Part shown: positions 12,539 through 23,423 of the stretch, piece by piece
Numbering within the stretch: the first letter of the stretch is position 1
Layout of the letters: the number at the start of each line of letters is the position of its first letter
Assembly (NCBI RefSeq): GCF_001653235.2
Contig: NW_019154043.1
Span: 558,001-622,000 of the forward strand
Direction: 5' to 3'
Source: Pochonia chlamydosporia 170
Taxonomy: Eukaryota > Ascomycota > Sordariomycetes > Hypocreales > Clavicipitaceae
Length of the DNA stretch: 64,000 bases
Position numbers and translations under genes: made by a program
The notes under the pieces: generated by a model
Databases searched by the model: none
What the model was told of the DNA's origin: nothing
Seen by the model: only the letters and a program-made list of their open reading frames with translations

Positions 12539-14336
12539 ATGGCACATGTACCAGACCTTGAATTCCACAAACGACATCGAGACGCTGAAGAAGCTGGTGG
12601 TCAACAAGGCGGTCATCTCGCCCAAAAGACGTCTGTTGGATCAGCTGCAACCAGCCTTTCAGGTAAGAGATGTGCTTTTTGCGGGACATAGTCCTGATGT
12701 CGGACTTTGTAGGCCAATTAGACCATATCCTTGTGGGTAGGACTACTGCTGGAAGCGGCATTGGTCTGCGAACTTGCTTGCGATATTTCATATCTGGGCA
12801 TCTTTGTGCTTGCTGTGGCTAACAATATTACGACTTCACAGGTGGACCATATATTAACTATGTCCCGCGTGCAAACGCTGAGCGTCTTAACCTTATTCAA
12901 GGTGACGCTGAAACGTTTTCTGATATCATTGGGTTGATCGGCGACTATGAAGGTAGGCACATTCTGCCGCAATGTACGTTTACAATAACTAATGATCAAG
13001 CAAAGGTGTTTTAGATCGACACGAGAGCCTGGCATCCAATTTGGGAGCAAGGTTGACCGGACCCCGACTGCTAAAGGGTATTGAAAAGTTCTTCGACGGG
13101 CCTATTAAAATGAGCTCGTCCCAGCCGTTCTCTACGCGCATAAGCTGGCTCGATGTTGTTTCGTTTGCAAAGAGTAACCCTGGCGAATTTGTCCTCACGG
13201 CGTTGCCTGGCGGCAGTCGTTGCTGTCAATTTTCCTACAAAGGTGTCCATGTCGAAATTACCGAGGACGATTGGAGGCTTATATCGTCTGGAGCCCTAGA
13301 CCGCTTCCCACTTGAGCATCCGTTCGAAGAGGACGAAGTTGCAGAATTGGCGACCCTGGATATTTTGGAGCAGCGAACGTCGATACTTTATAAGAAGGCT
13401 GACGAAGTGGCCGCCCGAGCCCGAATTCTCCATCACAGACTTGGCCTTAGAAAACATGACTTGTCTCGGAGGCGCAGTCAAGACAGTGGAAGCTCGAGAT
13501 ATCAACCGCCCAATCCTTCCGCGCGGCAGAACAATTTCAGTCCGTCCTATGACTTGCATGCAGACCTTCTTCAGCAATTTTCCTCAGCTCCATCGTCCCT
13601 TGCGCAGTCAAGGTCAACTTCTGGAGCTGGTTTGTCTGTCAGCAGTCTTGGCCCTCTGTCGCCGTCGGTCAATTCGCCGCACCATCACCAACACCGCCTC
13701 TCGACGCAACCTCTACGATCCCCGGGCGGCACTCCACAGGATACTCAAATGTTTAATGCTGCGGAAAGTCGTGGGGAAATTCTGCGGTCTCTCATTAATT
13801 TAAGCACCGACAGACTGTCAAAGGGTGACGTGATAAACCCACCATGTGACCGTTGCCGTCGTCTGCGATTACCGTGTATCAAGCACCTGACAGCCTGTCA
13901 GGGATGTACCAAGAAACATGCAAAGTGCAGTTGGAAATCGGTTACGGATGACGAGGCGGCCAGAGTCAAATACGACTTGGGTATGGAGACGGAAACAATG
14001 GCTGACAGCGACAATGATCCTCAAGGCCCAAAGGATGCTCGCTATTCGCGACCGCCGCTGGAATCCCGAACAAGCCTGCTCAGCTCCGAGAGCACTTCTA
14101 GACCAGGAAGCCGGGCAGACACAGATATGGGAGTGCCGACAGTTCACAGCCCAGACTCCGTCTCAGCAGCACGACAGGAGCTGCCGCCTGATTCACGGAC
14201 TCTACACTTGCCATCAGGGTTAGGAGGAATGTCATTGATAAGGGAACATATGCAGCCGAGGCATTTTGGGTCTACTCTTGGTGAGATGGATTCACCACGG
14301 CGTGGGCACGAATCATCAAACCCTCCGTCGAGATGA
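12539..14336 (+). CDS. Nuclear protein with a C-terminal Zn2Cys6 cluster, function unknown
   Basis: Four exons: 12539-12662, 12713-12736 (a 24-nt micro-exon), 12842-12952 and 13006-14336, giving 529 aa with all phases agreeing. The start is the ATG of MAHVPDLEFHKRHRD; a longer open frame in another phase runs into a stop after splicing. The N-terminal 200 residues form a predicted folded domain (GQLDHILVGGPYINYVPR, then FSYKGVHVEITEDDW) that I cannot name. A Ser/Pro-rich linker follows, then a zinc cluster unusually far from the N-terminus: Cys367, 370, 377, 384, 387 and 394, spacing C-x2-C-x6-C-x6-C-x2-C-x6-C. The last 130 residues are Ser/Pro-rich and probably disordered. The zinc cluster argues for a DNA-binding regulator; targets are unknown. 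Confidence 0.85.
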
Positions 14337-15196
14337 GCGCTTGGCTTTGATTTTATTTTGGCGGATTGAAAATGCACTAGTATCTGGCTGACACAAGGAG
14401 AGCTATATGTGCAATGAATGGCATGTGTTACGAATTGTATGATTTGAGGAAGTGACGTGGCCAGGGTAGAAGGAAAACCAATGTATATTATTTGAGGTTT
14501 GGCTGAAGGAGAAACGGACTTCGGGAACCAAAGGCAGAGAACCTTGTCATGTGGCAGTGAACGGAAGCTGAAGAAATTATTCAGGTACGCAGAATACATT
14601 GCTGGAGACCACGTAAAGAGACACCTGTATCAAAGAATTGACTTTGTGAATGGTAATTTGTACGTCGAAATGTTTGCCGCCTCATTTGAGTTGATATGGT
14701 TTGTCGTGGTGGTACAGCATTGAAGGTTACCAGACATCCCAGGTTATTGAGAACCACGGAAGACAATGAACGACGTGAGTGGCTGTGTGTCCGATTGTAA
14801 GCGGTCAGGGCCCCACCTGCTGAGTTCACGCATCAGCATTGTTTCAATTGAACGGAGCCCGGCTCGGCGGGTCTTCAGGTACACAGGTACCTGCGAGTTT
14901 GCGCCTGGTCCAGCGAATTCCTCGGTACAACTTACTTTGTCCCCTTGGCGCCACAGGCCTCGCAGTGACGGCAACTCGACGCGGGTCAGCCAAACGTGAG
15001 GAAAAAAAAGTTGGAGCCTCTTTTGCGCCTCCTGATCGTGACAGATTGATTTCTTTTCTTTCCAAGGTGACCATTACGGCGCTCAGATGACACAAATCGC
15101 ATAATCGATTTGCATTGTAGCAAATACTACTCATATCACCAATCGGTACACTAAAGCGCTGCCGAGCCGCCGTACTTGCGACGAGACACACCAACC
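14337..15196. promoter_or_regulatory. Intergenic region upstream of the mitochondrial carrier gene
   Basis: About 0.86 kb containing the 3' end of the zinc-cluster gene and the promoter of the downstream carrier gene. No gene supported on either strand. Confidence 0.5.
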
Positions 15197-16500
15197 ATGG
15201 CACAACGACAGCCTGCCGCATTCGCGGTAGGCCGAGACGACCGAAAACCTTTCCAACATTCGCACATACCCGCCGAACATGCGGCGCTCATCCAATCGAG
15301 AGAAACGGGGGATGTGATTCCCGACGATGCCCCGGTAGGCAAAGTCAAGGCGTTACCGTTTGCCAAGTCGTGGGTGCACATGATGGCTGGAGGGTTCGTT
15401 TACCCTGACTTTGAGAATGCTGATTGTTGGCGAGATGGACGATTTGCTAACGACGACTCGACTATAGTGTTGGTGGAATGACAGCTGCGACGATAACTGC
15501 ACCGCTCGACGTGCTCAAGACGAGATTACAATCCGACATTTACCAGGCGCAACTACGGGCTGCGAGAATGGCAAAGGGACAAGCCTTGACGGGACTGAAC
15601 CCGGCCAGAGCAGCCTTGTATCATTTAACCGATACTCTGGAGATTTTAGGCACGGTTTATCGAACTGAAGGCTCGCGCGCCCTATTCAAGGGCCTCGGCC
15701 CTAATCTGGTGGGCATTGTACCTGCCAGGAGTATAAACTTTTACGTCTACGGTAACGGCAAGCGACTCATATCCGAGCATTGGAATCGCGGCGAAGAAGC
15801 GCCCTGGGTACATCTCGTGGCTGGAGTGGCGGCCGGAGTAGCGACATCGACGGCGACGAACCCTGTTTGGATGGTCAAGACTCGACTCCAGCTTGACAAG
15901 AACGTTTCAGAGCGAAGCGGTGGAGTTATGTTGCGGCAATACCGAAACAGCTTTGACTGCGTGCGACAGATTATTCGTGACGAGGGCATCCGCGGCCTGT
16001 ACAAGGGAATGAGCGCAAGCTATTTGGGTGTGGCGGAGTCAACACTCCAATGGATGCTGTACGAGCAGATGAAGGCGTCGCTGGCGAGAAGAGAGGAGCG
16101 CATCCAGCTCAGCGGGAGGGAAAAGACTTGGTGGGATAATGCGGTGGACTGGACTGGAAAAGCTGGTGCTGCTGGTGGCGCCAAGCTGATTGCTGCGATT
16201 TTGGCATATCCCCACGAGGTAAGATGGCGTGAAGGCTTAAAGGATTCTTGATTGTGGGTGTTTGGGAATGCTAACGTTTCTACGCAGGTTGCCCGAACTC
16301 GACTTCGACAGGCACCGTTGGATAATGGCCTTCCAAAGTACACGGGGTTGGTCCAGTGCTTCAAACTGGTATGGAAAGAAGAGGGCATGATTGGTCTATA
16401 CGGCGGCTTGACACCTCACTTGATGCGAACTGTGCCCAGCGCGGCCATCATGTTTGGCATGTACGAGGGCATTCTCCGTCTTTTCAATACTCCTGCATAG
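15197..16500 (+). CDS. RIM2: Mitochondrial pyrimidine nucleotide carrier, RIM2/SLC25A33-36 type
   Basis: Three exons, 15197-15393, 15468-16218 and 16288-16500, give 386 aa. RIM2-type carriers exchange pyrimidine nucleotides across the inner mitochondrial membrane and support mtDNA maintenance. All three carrier repeats show the signature P-x-[DE]-x-x-[KR]-x-R or its variants: PLDVLKTRLQ, PVWMVKTRLQ and PHEVARTRLR. The Trp in the second repeat (PVW) is characteristic of the SLC25A32/33/36 branch, and GGVGGMTAATITAP spans the first exon junction as in RIM2. A long loop (GKAGAAGGAKLIAA) precedes the third repeat. Start chosen at ccaaccATGG with good context. Convergent with the MFS gene, 380 bp between stop codons. 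Confidence 0.9.
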
Positions 16501-16880
16501 AACGACCTACGATACCCATTGACGACTACACGCTACCGACTACGCCGGAGAACGGAGACGGCAGTGGATGGCGTCATGAATTCCTCTCAACATTACTTGA
16601 AGCGGTTCTCCGCTCAAGTTTCTTGTAAGACTAGACGTTGGAACAACACCATGCAGTATGCCGGGATATACTATTCTATTTTGAATCAGCATGGTTCATC
16701 TTGTACAATACCCACGATATGCCGCTCAATAATATGGGGGCAAACCAGATAGAGGTCCGGGAACGGAGGAACTGGCGTTTATATTCTGAGGTTTTTGGGA
16801 AAATACTACAACAGGCTACATATCTGCATCGAAATCCAACCGCAATCTGCTATATACGTGTCTATATCTACATTTTTCAT

Positions 16881-18304
16881 CTAGAAAATCACCTTGGGCC
16901 CCCAACCAGCAGCCACGCCTCTCGCCCAGTACAATGCCGCCGTCGCCGCCGCATACATTGCCCCAGAAAAGATGATGATGCCCCAGTACGAACCCCCATT
17001 CGCTTTGATCATGGCGCCAGCAATAGGAGCGCCGACCAAAACACCAATACTCGCAATCAGGTACGTCGTGCCGCTCCTCTTGCCATAATCCTCAATCTTG
17101 CACACCCTACTCACCGTCACAGGCGTCAGCGCAATCGTCGCCCCCGACCAGAACCCAAACAGCACGGTAAACGAAATCACGGCCGCCTGACTACTCGCCG
17201 CGGTATACCACAGCGCAAAGATCAGCAGCGCGCACACCAGCGTCGTCACGCCCAGAATGTTGAAGGCGCCGAACCGATCCGCCACGAATCCCGGCAGCGC
17301 CCGTCCCGGGATGGCACCCACGTTGAGCAGCGTGTTCATCAGAAAGGCCATCTGCGTCTCGAAGCCCACGTGCAGGGCGTACGACGAGATGTACGTGTAG
17401 GGGATGAAGACGGCAAACTCGGCGAGGAAGATGGCCAGCGTGGTGAGCGCGTACTTGAGGTCGAGGAGGGCCGCGAAGTCCATCTGCGCGCCGGCGATCT
17501 TGTTGTGCGGGAGGCGCTTCTTGACGAGGAGGCACGCGATGAGGGAGGAGGATGCGCAGATGAAGCCGATGGTGCGGACGGACCATGCGAAGCCCATGTT
17601 GGGTTCGCCGTAGAGGATGATGAGCGGGAAGATGATGCCGCCGATGCCGCCGGCCGTGCAGATGATTCCGGTGGCGAGGGCGCGGCGCTTGCAGAACCAT
17701 TGGCCGGTGGTGGCGATGCAGGGGTTGAAGAGGAGGGAGGAGGAGAGGCCGCCAAGGATGGAGAATGTTAGGAAGAATTGGTAGAATTCTGGGCATTGTT
17801 AGTATTGCATTTGTGAGTGGTGGTGATGGTGGAGGAGGATGGTGGAGGTTGGGGGTGATGAACCTTTGCATTCGCTGAGAAGCATGGACATGAGGACCAT
17901 GCCTATACTGCCTGGGATGATGAGCAGTTTTACATTGTAAGCGTCAAATATCGGTCCTGGGAAGAGTATGTTAGTCGTGTAAGTAGACCAAGATAGCTGC
18001 TAGACATACCAACTTGCACGCCACACGAAAACATCAGAAACGCATACGTGCTAAAGATCCAACCCGTCGTCGATTCAGGTAAATGCTTCAACTCGTTCTG
18101 CGAAACGCGAGCCTGCAAAACAGCAAGAGTGTTTAACCAGCCCATCGGGGCGAGCATGCCGCACCAGCAGCCAAAGATGGTGAGCCATGCCTCGCGGCCG
18201 CCCTCGGGGTACGATTCCGTGGGGTCTTGGACTTCGACGTCTGGTGAGGGTTAGTTCTGAGTTGTGTTGGCGAGAGCGAGACAAAACGAACCTATTGGTT
18301 CCAT
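16881..18304 (-). CDS. MFS monocarboxylate-type transporter (MCT/MCH family)
   Basis: Four exons, 18304-18292 (13 nt), 18240-18010, 17956-17864 and 17788-16881, give 414 aa with about 12 membrane segments. The first exon codes only MEPI plus one base. Recognition rests on the first helix context (EGGREAWLTIFGCWCGML, then TGWIFSTYAFLMF) and the second-half motif RALPGFVADRFGAFN, both typical of fungal MCT-like proteins of the major facilitator superfamily. The substrate cannot be told; relatives carry monocarboxylates, riboflavin or nothing yet known. The third intron has a weak donor (GTTCAT), so the border at 17864 is the least certain. The plus strand of this GC-rich gene is open for 377 codons, but that is a shadow. 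Confidence 0.85.
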
Positions 18305-19832
18305 TGTTTTTGGTGAGACATGTGTCTTGGAGGTGACGAGAGACGTAAGGCAATGGGTTGATACTCGCTTCCTGTTTGGGTTGAAGAATCACCTGGCCAT
18401 TACTGCGAAGAGGAGGGAGGAGTTTGCTTGAGAGGTCAAGCGGTTGACATGGTGTTATAAGTCTGGGGCAAGTTGACATGGATGGATGGTTTCCCCCGCA
18501 GTTTTTTTTGTTGCAGAATGTCATATTGATGTCCACTTTTGTTAGTGTATTGAATTTTGGTGTTCTGTGTACACCGCTTTACTGGGGGATTTGATATGGT
18601 GGTTAATGGGACTGGGACTTGTTGGGATGGTTGACAGTCACGGTATAGTAGTACTCTTCTTCGCTATTTAACAGTGTCGTATCTTCACCATGAGATGTAG
18701 AAACTGGCCGGGTTGAGGTATGGGGATAGAAGTGGATTTCAATGGTTGCACAAACATTGTGGCTTGATTAGCACATTCGATTGTCAATGCGTAACGGGAA
18801 TGCATGGCGGCAAAATTACCTAAAGGACATGGAGCCCAAACTTCTCCATTCTAGTTCCTCGTTTAGCGAACCTTGTCTACTCTCATGCCGGGATCCATGT
18901 GCTGGGAAGGATCTGGTCTGTGGCAAATAAGTTCGATCGGTGCGACCAAGAATCAAAGTTGTAGCATGGACATCATGCTGGAGATGTGATGTTGAAGTGC
19001 AAGTATGGACTTGGGCTGTAATTAATTTGGCTTAATGGATCGTCAGAGCTTGTTTACGTTTTACGGTCGCCGTATCAGATGCAGTCGTCGGCTGGGTTCA
19101 ATGGCTGTAAGCTGTGGTAGCCGGCTCTAATTCTGTAAACCACCATTTCTAGTAAGCTGTGATACGATCATAAGAAGTGATATATTTCATGTCCATTATG
19201 CACCTGGCCAATTATCACACTCCGTCACCAACATTGCCTGCAATTCTTCATTCAACACTTGGCAGCCAGCATCTTACAGAGACAATCGAAAAGAACGGTG
19301 AGATGGCCACCTCGACAACTCATCAAATTGTGGGACGCGGGGCCAAAGACCACCGTGATATCCTTGGCATACTTATGATGCGGTTGGCGGTGTTGAGGGT
19401 TTGTCGCTGGTGGCTTCTGGAGATCGCCGGGAGCCGATGCAGATTGGCGGCGACGAGGGGCGCCAAGCCACCGAATATGCGAGAAGAAGGTCTGGCAATT
19501 ACTGACTTGTACTTTAAAATTGTATCAGAGGTTCTTTGGTGTTGAATTCTGGGGTTCGAATTGGAAGATGGTGTGATGTGCGTGTTCGCTCCGTGGGTGT
19601 GTAACATGATCATGCATAGGTATGTCAATGTTGTCAATGCCTGACAAGCACTTTGGATGCCAATCAGCTTCTTCATCGTAATATTCGGAAATGAACAGCG
19701 CACCCTTATTAAAATAGAATTATTAACATGTAAAAAAGTCTGCCGAGTTGTCTAAGAAACTGGCGTATAATACAGCCACATCTACCAAACTATAAACCCA
19801 TTCTGTAGTGAGTCAAATAATAGCACAGGCGT
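18305..19832. other. Intergenic region (1.5 kb)
   Basis: Promoter of the MFS gene on the left and 3' region of the small secreted protein gene on the right. Overlapping open frames at 19177-19545 (plus) and 19323-19703 (minus) lie on opposite strands of the same DNA and have no domain; neither is called. Confidence 0.5.
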
Positions 19833-20376
19833 TTAAAACCCCTTCTCCAAACCAAGCGCCTTTTCAATATCTGGCACACCAAGAGCCTCTTCCAACGAAG
19901 AAATCGCACCGCCGGTCGCGCCGTCGAGAAAAGCGTCCACCTGAGGCACACCCACTCCCTCGAGGATCATCGCGACACCCTCACCCACAGCCTGGACGAC
20001 GCCCGGACCAGCACCGCTGTGAGAGAGACCGAGCAGTTTCTCGGCAAAACTGACCCCAAGAGCATCCTCGAGCTGTTTTTTTTTTTTTTTTCGTTAATAT
20101 TCGCTGTTTGTGGTGAACTTAGACGAGGGGAGAACAAACCTTGGTTAGGGTACCACCAAGGAGCTTGTCGAGTTCACCTTCGAGGGCTGTGACACCGAGA
20201 CCGTCCCCGAGACCGAGGACTAGGTTTCCCACTTCTGTGATGAGAGAGCGTTGCTGAATGGCTGACGGGATGTTTAGTATTGTGTGATGGGACAAGCTCG
20301 AGTTGCAAGAGGTACCTGAGGGAGCAGCCAGGGTGGTGCTGGCGACGAAGATGATGGCAGCGAGTGAGAAACGCAT
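19833..20376 (-). CDS. Small secreted protein, function unknown
   Basis: Three exons, 20376-20316, 20261-20140 and 20072-19833, give 140 aa. The N-terminus MRFSLAAIIFVASTTLAAPS is a clear signal peptide with an AxA-like cleavage area. The mature part has no cysteine in the spliced product and is rich in Gly, Leu, Val and Ala in amphipathic stretches (LVLGLGDGLGVTALEGELDK, then LLGLSHSGAGPGVVQAVGEG). Intron 1 is 54 nt with a TACTAAAC branch point; removing it removes the only Cys codon of the unspliced frame. Intron 2 ends in an A-run followed by CAG instead of a pyrimidine tract. Isolated between two long gene-poor stretches, a setting common for effector-like proteins, but function is unknown. 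Confidence 0.75.
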
Positions 20377-23300
20377 TTTGGCAGCTAGGAGTGGTGGGCT
20401 TTGAAGGACAGACTTTGGATCAGTTGTGGTTGAAAGACCGGAAGTGACGACGCATTACACAGTCCTTCAGGAACAATGTCTGCTTTTGTATTCGAGCGAG
20501 ACCGGTGTTTCTCGTCTTTGCCCATCTTGCCATTGCCGTTATCAAGCAAGTGACCACCGACCACTGACCATCTAGTCATTCGTTTGGACGTCGTTATCGG
20601 GATTATAGTCCGCTTGTCTTCGGGACTCAAAATCCGCACACCAGTCTTTATCTCAATGGCGGTAGGGCGCTAACATGATCAAGATTGACATGACTGCGTT
20701 GGTACCTGCATGCGCCGGCAGTAACTTGCCCGATCGCAATGACAAATTACCGACAGAGTCAAAGCGGTGCCAATAGGAGAATAGTACTCTAACCTTAAAA
20801 TCCTACCATCCAAACGAGCCTTATCATTGCTCCTGTTCACTCGGGATGAAAAGCGGGTCATGATGTCTTGAGGACCGTGCCAAGGTAGATCTTAAGATAA
20901 GCCTTTTGGAGGTTACTTCTTGTGTCCAAATCGAGGAGAGGTGATGTCTAAGTGAGCAAGGATCGGCTCTCTTAAGTTAGACTAGATGAAATTGGGAGTA
21001 TTCCAGATAGGTAACGCGGGCTCATTTACGAATTGGCCATGTTGGTGTCGGTAGTTTGTTATCTACTGCTGGTTTTTGGGCTGTGAGAAAATCTTGGCCG
21101 GTGGGCATGTGACACTAGAGTCCATGGCCTTATCTCCGGAAAAGCAAACAGAATATCCGTAACCGGCATGATTTACTCTTTGAATTCTGGATTTGGCTCT
21201 AAGATGCCGTTCGGATAAAAGATGTCGGCGTCGGACGGAAATGAAGTGGCCGATCCGACCTCGATATGGCGTTGCGGAGTTCACGGCCGGCCTGCGGACT
21301 GTCTTGTTGAACACCATGACGGATTATGAGTTTAAAGTGCAGTGATAAGGCGTTAGACAGAAACTAAATTTATGGGATATAGTAGTTTATGTGTTTAACA
21401 TGCCAAGTGACTTGCTACAAGTTGTGGTGGAGGAGCTCAGTCATGACATATGCTTGGGTAAGGAGATATCAAGCGGTCCAGATATTGGACATGGTACAAG
21501 ACCCCCATGAACATAACACTCTATTACTGCGTGCAAGGAGCTGTATGAGTGAAGGGTATATGCTGATTTTATTTGATGAGAGGAATGAATGGTTGTTGTT
21601 CCAGCATTTCTAATATGCTCGTGGTGTTGAGGGGTGCGGTTGATGTGGGTGGAAGTTGTATTATTGTGGTGAGTCTGGTAGCGATAGCGACAGTTGCAAT
21701 CTGCTTATACTTTATTCAGAATTCGTAGTTCTTTTTATTCTATCGACGCATCTATGCTGTGAGATGTGGGTTGGTGTTGAGGGTAGATCTGACAGCTGGA
21801 GATGATGCCAAGTTCGGCGAAGCAATGGTCTTGAGCTACTTCTTGTGGAAGCGACTCCCTTGCTTGCACCGGATGAGAAAAAGGCAGTCAAATGTGCAGT
21901 TAGATGTGCAGTCATATGTGCAGTCATATGTGCAGATAAATGTGCTCCGTTGCTTGGGTCCCCCAATGTTATTTCCTTCCAGTACCTGACTAATGACTAC
22001 CAGACGCCTTGTCAATAACAAGCTATACACTTGTCGACGTTGGAGCAGTAATTCCTCCGTCGCTTTTCTTCTGTGTCTGCGGTTTCTACAACATCAAAAA
22101 TGAGGAGAGAAAGACTACATAGGCGACTTAGCTGGCCCTCCGAATAATCGTTTACACTACTCACCATATTTTAGGACTGCAAACATGGTTTCTGATAGAT
22201 CCAGCAGTGCCAACTAGGCCATAAAGCGATACTAACTCGAAGCAGATGTTTCTAGTATAGCTTTTATATTTCCGTGTGACTAAGGTGCGTATGTGTTCGT
22301 GCATGTGCAGCACTGGAGAAGAGGCGTGCTATATTTTAGACTTTTCAGGTCGACAGGTCATCGGGTATCTGCGTTGTCTACACTTGCACCTGTTGATATT
22401 TGGCATTCTGTTTTCATTTGTAAGTCTAATTCATCTCCCTGTAGCTATGAGCTCAGCGTCTCACATTACTTGATAGGCAATGGGCCGAGGCATGAATTGT
22501 TGTGAAACGTGGAGGCTGTGTTTGTTATTGGCACTTGGGCCATAGATAATTGGCGTCATAACACAATACAACACGCAAAGCTTTTTGATTAAGGCTATGT
22601 TACTATGCTCCTACGCGTCAATTAACCACAATACCTACAATACCATCTTGCCAAGGCATTAAAACTTCTGAGACATGGATGCCGTCTTGATCCTGTCCCT
22701 GTGGTGGATGATGGGCTGAGTGACCCGTTGGATGCAAAGATTGGCGTCGGATATCAAAGATTGTTTCTCCTCTAGGGTGGTCTTTATTTATTTGCGTTGG
22801 TGCGAATGTCCTTGCACTCATGGCGGATCCCCAAACCCTTGACTTGTACCACGGCATTGGCCAGGTAGAAAGGAAACTCTGCTATTACTGAGAAATTGTT
22901 CTGAGTTTATTAAGAAGCAAAATTGCAACTACTGTGGCACTAGATCGAATGGAATTACAACCGAAGAGGCAGGCCGCAGGGAACTTCAAGGACTTATGGA
23001 AATTTACATGTACGTCTATGTACTACAACATATCACATATTACAGCGGGGAGAAGAATCTCTATGATTACAGTCATCTATATAAATCTCCCACAGGCTGT
23101 ATCTATACTGCTCTAAATTATCAATACTATAGGCTTTACCTAGTTATCTGATGTCTAAACTGTTCCGCATCAACAAGCGTACAGTGCTTATATCCCGTCT
23201 GCACCGTACCCCACGGTTTGAGACCACCATATTCTGAACGGCTTACCGTGCCAGACTGAGCGGTGTACTGTACAAGCACAGTCTGGCGCCCACATGCGCC

Positions 23301-23423
23301 ACTGCCGGTCAGCACCTTGACTTCATCATTGACGAACAAACCAGACATGGATGCATCCTTCCCATTTGCACAGAGTACCTTAGCCTGCAAGAGAGTTCAA
23401 ATGCATGAAACAAAGGTAACGTG
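20377..23423. other. Long gene-poor stretch (3 kb)
   Basis: No supported gene. A minus-strand frame at 23390-23136 (84 codons) begins at a possible TTGCAG acceptor and reads like protein, but it lacks an ATG and any domain, so I leave it uncalled. The stretch also has a 12-bp tandem repeat near 21887-21946 and the promoter of the downstream Zn2Cys6 gene. Confidence 0.5.
21887..21946. repeat. Tandem repeat with ATGTGCAG core, about 12-bp period
   Basis: Four to five units of ATGTGCAGTCAT and its variants (ATGTGCAGTTAG, ATGTGCAGATAA) in a row. Slightly diverged. Confidence 0.85.

Noticed and set aside
16638..17771. Plus-strand open frame of 377 codons
   Set aside because: It lies opposite the MFS gene at 16881-18304; it is Arg/His/Glu-rich and arises from the GC-rich codons of the real gene.
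19540..19570. GGTTCGAATT, similar to a tRNA B box
   Set aside because: No matching A box or cloverleaf stems around it.
19177..19703. Overlapping frames on both strands (122 and 126 codons)
   Set aside because: They cover the same DNA in opposite directions and neither has a recognisable feature.
21887..21946. Short repeats considered as a CRISPR array
   Set aside because: Units are 12 bp, directly adjacent without spacers, in a fungal genome.
23136..23390. Minus-strand frame of 84 codons that starts after a TTGCAG acceptor-like site
   Set aside because: It reads like protein but has no ATG, no domain and no upstream exon that avoids the start of the Zn2Cys6 gene. Kept only as a remark.
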